In this document: positions 61,052 through 64,000 of the stretch, piece by piece | Layout: the number at the start of each line of letters is the position of its first letter | How positions within the stretch are numbered: position 1 is the stretch's first letter | Assembly (NCBI RefSeq): GCF_001434395.1 | Contig: NZ_AZFS01000066.1 | Location: 28,871-92,870, forward strand | DNA from: Levilactobacillus hammesii DSM 16381 | Lineage (GTDB): Bacteria; Bacillota; Bacilli; Lactobacillales; Lactobacillaceae | Length of the DNA: 64,000 bases | Direction: 5' to 3' | Notes under the pieces: model-generated | Databases searched by the model: none | What the model was told of the DNA's origin: nothing | What the model saw: only the letters and a program-made list of their open reading frames with translations | Position numbers and translations under genes: made by a program

Positions 61052-63511
61052 TTACTTCTTCAATGGGGCCCATTGCCACTTAGTGAATTCTTCGATATCA
61101 TGACCTTCGTCACGAGTGATCTTCATGTGCTTAGCTAAGATGTCATCCATCTTCTTGTCGAAGTCTGCAGCAGCAGCCTTGTCAACAACGCCGTTAGCAA
61201 CCAAGGTGTTAACAGCATCCTTAGCTTGGTGGAACCGGTCTAATTCGGAGTATACACGCATGTCGTAAGCAGTCGTGATATCACCATCTTCACGGTAACC
61301 ATGAACGTGTAAGCCTAAGTGTTGACGTTCGTAGAAGAATGATTCGATCAAGTCTTCGTAACCGTGGAAGCCAAACAGAACTGGCGTACCAGATTCGCCG
61401 AAGAATGACGTGAATTCAGCATCGCTCAAGGCACGTTCGTCGTTCAGAGGGCCGTTCTTCTTTTGAAGACGTTCCAATTCAACAACGTTGACGTAACGCA
61501 TCTTAACGGCTGGGAAAGCATTGTTAACCAAGCTAAGCGCAGCAAGCGTTTCGATGGTTGGTTCAACACCGGCAGAAGCAAAGACGATATCAGCATCTTC
61601 GCCTTCAGCAACAGTGGAAGCCCAGTCGATCGTCTTCAAACCAGTGTTAGCCAGTTCGTCGGCTTCGGCAACGGAGAACCATTGTTGACGTGGTTGCTTA
61701 GAAGCAACGATGTGGTTCAACTTTTGACGGTCCTTGAAGGCGCGGTCAAATACGGCCAAGAGTGAGTTGGCATCTGCTGGAAGGTACTGACGGATAAAGT
61801 CAGACTTCTTTTCAGATAAGTGAGTCAACATACCAGGGTCTTGGTGGGTGTAACCGTTATGGTCTTGTTGGAATACAGTAGAAGTAGAAACCAGGTTCAA
61901 TGATGGGTAATCATTACGCCAGTCTTCTGCTGCGGCCTGACGGATCCACTTGAAGTGTTGCGTCGTCATTGAGTCGACAACCCGCAAGAATGATTCGTAA
62001 GACGTGAACACACCGGTACGACCAGTTAAGGTGTAACCTTCAAGCCAACCTTCAGCTTGGTGTTCTGATAATTGGGCATCCAAGATACGGCCTTCTGGAG
62101 CTTCGTATTGGTCATTTGGTTCCTTGACCTTACTCATCCATTGACGGTTGGTAATCTTGAACATTTCCCAAAGACGGTTAGACATCGTTTCATCAGGTCC
62201 GAAGATCCGGAATGATGATGGGTTCTTAGTGGCAACGCCAGCAAAGAAGGTTGACAGAACGTTCATATCCATGTTGCGGTTGCCATCTGGCAAGTTCGTC
62301 CCACGGTTACTTTCGTTGATGTCGTTAGCGTAGTCTTTCCAGTTAGGTAAGTCGAGCGTTTCTGGCTTTTCGCCACGTGCACGACCACCGTTAGCAACTG
62401 GGTTAGCAGCCATCCGCTTGTCACCCTTAGGTGCAAAGTCAGCGACTTCTGCCTTCAATGAACCGTCTGCATTGAATAATTCAGCAGGCTTGTATGAGTT
62501 CATCCATTCTTCGAATTCTGGTAATTCGTCGAAGTTGTTTTGACTCAAGCCAAGTGGAACTTGGTGAGCACGGAATGAGTTTTCAATTGGTTCGCCGGCT
62601 GGGTTCTTTTGAGGACCGCCCCAACCCTTTGGCAAACGTGCGATAACAACAGGCCAAGCGGCAACTTCACCGTCTTCGTACTTGCCGTTTTCACGAGCAT
62701 CTTTTTGAATTTGCTTGATGTCAGCGATAGCTTGGTCAAATAACTTAGCCGCTTTTTCGTGGTAAGTCATGTAATCATGGATATCGTCGTTTTCAAGGAA
62801 GCGAGGTGACCAGCCCAAACCTTCGAAGAACTTAGCGATCTTGTCGTCGCTCATCCGTGAGAAGATCGTTGGGTTGGAAATCTTAAAGCCGTTTACGTCA
62901 AGGATAGGTAATACGGCACCATCGTTCTTAGGGTTCAAGAACTTGATGGAGTTCCATGCAGTCATAGCAGGACCAGTTTCAACTTCACCATCACCAACTA
63001 CAGTAAATGCAATTTGGTCTGGGTTGTCTAAAACGGCACCAGTAGCATGGGAGAGAGAGTAACCAAGTTCCCCACCTTCATGGAGTGAACCAGGCGTTTG
63101 AGCAGTCATATGGGAACCAATCCCACCTGGGAATGAGAACCGCTTGTACAGACGTGCCATACCTTCGAGGTCCTGAGTAATTTCAGGGTAATCTTCAGTG
63201 TAGGTACCGTCTAAGTAGGCGTTGGTTACCATAACTTGGCCACCATGACCGGGACCACCGATATAGAACATGTTCAAGCCGTACTTGTTGATCAGACGGT
63301 TGGCGTGGGCATACAGGAACGTTTGTCCTGAGATAGTACCCCAGTGCCCGATAGGCTTAACCTTAACGTCTTCTTTTTTGATTGGTGTGTTGGTAACTGA
63401 GAACAATGGGTTGTCCTTCAGGAAAATCATACCACCGGAAAGATACGTTGTAGCACGCCACCAGGCGTCAACCTTTTCCAAGTATGACTTGGAATCGTAA
63501 TCTACTGCCAT
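61052..63511 (-). CDS. xpkA: Xylulose-5-phosphate phosphoketolase
   Basis: Splits xylulose-5-P with phosphate into glyceraldehyde-3-P and acetyl phosphate using thiamine diphosphate. It is the key enzyme of heterolactic fermentation. The 819 aa are full length: IGHWGTISGQTFLYAH and GGPGHGGQ near the N-terminus, THE-type VVGDGEVETGPAMTAWNS (ThDP/Mg site), PGSLHEGGELGYSLSHATGA, and a C-terminal domain with FGFHGYEDLIESFFYERQHL. Its codon bias marks a very highly expressed gene. GAAGGAGTG precedes the ATG. Products link to rpe and thiN upstream of it in the pathway and to acyP and adhP after it. Confidence 0.98.
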   Translation of the reverse strand: MAVDYDSKSYLEKVDAWWRATTYLSGGMIFLKDNPLFSVTNTPIKKEDVKVKPIGHWGTISGQTFLYAHANRLINKYGLNMFYIGGPGHGGQVMVTNAYLDGTYTEDYPEITQDLEGMARLYKRFSFPGGIGSHMTAQTPGSLHEGGELGYSLSHATGAVLDNPDQIAFTVVGDGEVETGPAMTAWNSIKFLNPKNDGAVLPILDVNGFKISNPTIFSRMSDDKIAKFFEGLGWSPRFLENDDIHDYMTYHEKAAKLFDQAIADIKQIQKDARENGKYEDGEVAAWPVVIARLPKGWGGPQKNPAGEPIENSFRAHQVPLGLSQNNFDELPEFEEWMNSYKPAELFNADGSLKAEVADFAPKGDKRMAANPVANGGRARGEKPETLDLPNWKDYANDINESNRGTNLPDGNRNMDMNVLSTFFAGVATKNPSSFRIFGPDETMSNRLWEMFKITNRQWMSKVKEPNDQYEAPEGRILDAQLSEHQAEGWLEGYTLTGRTGVFTSYESFLRVVDSMTTQHFKWIRQAAAEDWRNDYPSLNLVSTSTVFQQDHNGYTHQDPGMLTHLSEKKSDFIRQYLPADANSLLAVFDRAFKDRQKLNHIVASKQPRQQWFSVAEADELANTGLKTIDWASTVAEGEDADIVFASAGVEPTIETLAALSLVNNAFPAVKMRYVNVVELERLQKKNGPLNDERALSDAEFTSFFGESGTPVLFGFHGYEDLIESFFYERQHLGLHVHGYREDGDITTAYDMRVYSELDRFHQAKDAVNTLVANGVVDKAAAADFDKKMDDILAKHMKITRDEGHDIEEFTKWQWAPLKK

Positions 63512-63590
63512 GAATTTTACACTCCTTCGTTGAATAACATCCTTCTAAACAATTAACGTAAATCATTAGAGGTTAATTTTGTACTTCTTC

Positions 63591-63618
63591 ATCATACTAA
63601 ATTTTATCGAAAAGTCAA
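63591..63618 (-). promoter_or_regulatory. xpkA promoter
   Basis: On the minus strand TTGACT (63618-63613), 16 bases, TATGAT (63596-63591). Near-consensus, in line with strong expression. Confidence 0.8.
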
Positions 63619-64000
63619 CCTTTTTATAAATTGATACGGTCCAATTCGTAAAATTATCATTTACACGTTGGCATTTTTCGTGAAAATCAGCTGGTTTTTA
63701 GTCAAAATCGTGATTAAATTGTCCTCAGGATGCCCGCCACTACGCGATGTTCCGTCAAATGTGTCCCATAATCGCCACGTCATACTAAATTTTCCCAGCC
63801 AACGGCCACAAATTCATTTCTGGAAAGATTTTGCCGAAAAAAAGCACGTCGTCGCCTTACGCAAAAAAAATGACGCGTCTCAACCGACCAAAGTTTGGTC
63901 ACAACTTTCGCCTGCCCTTTCCACCAACTAGTCTACCAAAGGAAAGTCAATTACCCTACTGTTATGCTTCACTTTTTACGAAGTCTTCACGTTTTTAATC
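63619..64000. other. Region upstream of xpkA
   Basis: No gene is supported to the window edge. GACCAAAGTTTGGTC (63886-63900) is a 15-base perfect palindrome with one central base, about 270 bases upstream of the xpkA -35. It could be an operator for xpkA or for a gene beyond the edge. Several A/T tracts lie around it. Confidence 0.4.

Noticed and set aside
63668-63931. Plus-strand 87-codon frame upstream of xpkA
   Set aside because: No ribosome site, no motif, AT-rich promoter-type DNA.

Overview
The window is a stretch of low-to-medium GC Firmicutes chromosome from a heterofermentative member of the Lactobacillaceae, most likely a Levilactobacillus (L. brevis-like). The reasons are a full-length phosphoketolase, a zinc alcohol dehydrogenase, the GlnR/glnA pair, a Phe T-box, the L27/Prp pair, and lactobacillus-type gene order throughout. 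Species assignment is inference. No phage, transposase, CRISPR array, rRNA or tRNA gene was found.

Layout. 0.5-13.4 kb is one long minus-strand housekeeping block, read from right to left: gmk-rpoZ-coaBC-priA-fmt-rsmB-stp-pknB-rsgA-rpe-thiN. It links nucleotide supply, transcription, CoA synthesis, replication restart, initiator-tRNA formylation, rRNA modification and PASTA-kinase signalling, with many 1-4 base translational overlaps. 13.6-16.6 kb is accessory: a small plus-strand gene whose promoter carries two LexA-like boxes, a small exported protein, and an AT-richer sortase-anchored adhesin. 16.6-27.5 kb is a second minus-strand housekeeping block: recN, argR, tlyA, ispA, xseB, xseA, folD, nusB, asp23, efp, an M24 peptidase, rpmA, prp and rplU with its leader. 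27.6-31 kb holds a TetR regulator that seems to start at AUU and an operon of a dimeric dUTPase with two unrecognised proteins. 31.9-35.5 kb is glnA-glnR-miaA-ugpQ. 35.6-42.3 kb holds a DUF3042 protein, a rhodanese-like protein, glcK-yqgQ-rhomboid-yqgN, rpmG and a class B PBP. 42.4-54.4 kb has a YfhO-type protein, a HesB-like protein, greA-udk-mltG, T-box/pheST, an HxlR regulator, an HD phosphohydrolase and an rRNA methyltransferase. 54.6-63.5 kb has acyP, yidC, a YxeA-like protein, a two-component system, adhP and xpkA.

The most unusual content is not protein coding. At least five intergenic gaps (A 1-312, B 8298-8660, C 31320-31765, D 35866-36245, E 39699-40104) carry diverged copies of one repeat family of about 330-450 bp. 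Copies differ in sequence but keep base pairing in at least four helices through compensatory changes. One helix in copy C has a G-U pair that holds on only one strand, which suggests a transcribed structured RNA. I know no name for this family, and it is the best candidate here for an undescribed system.
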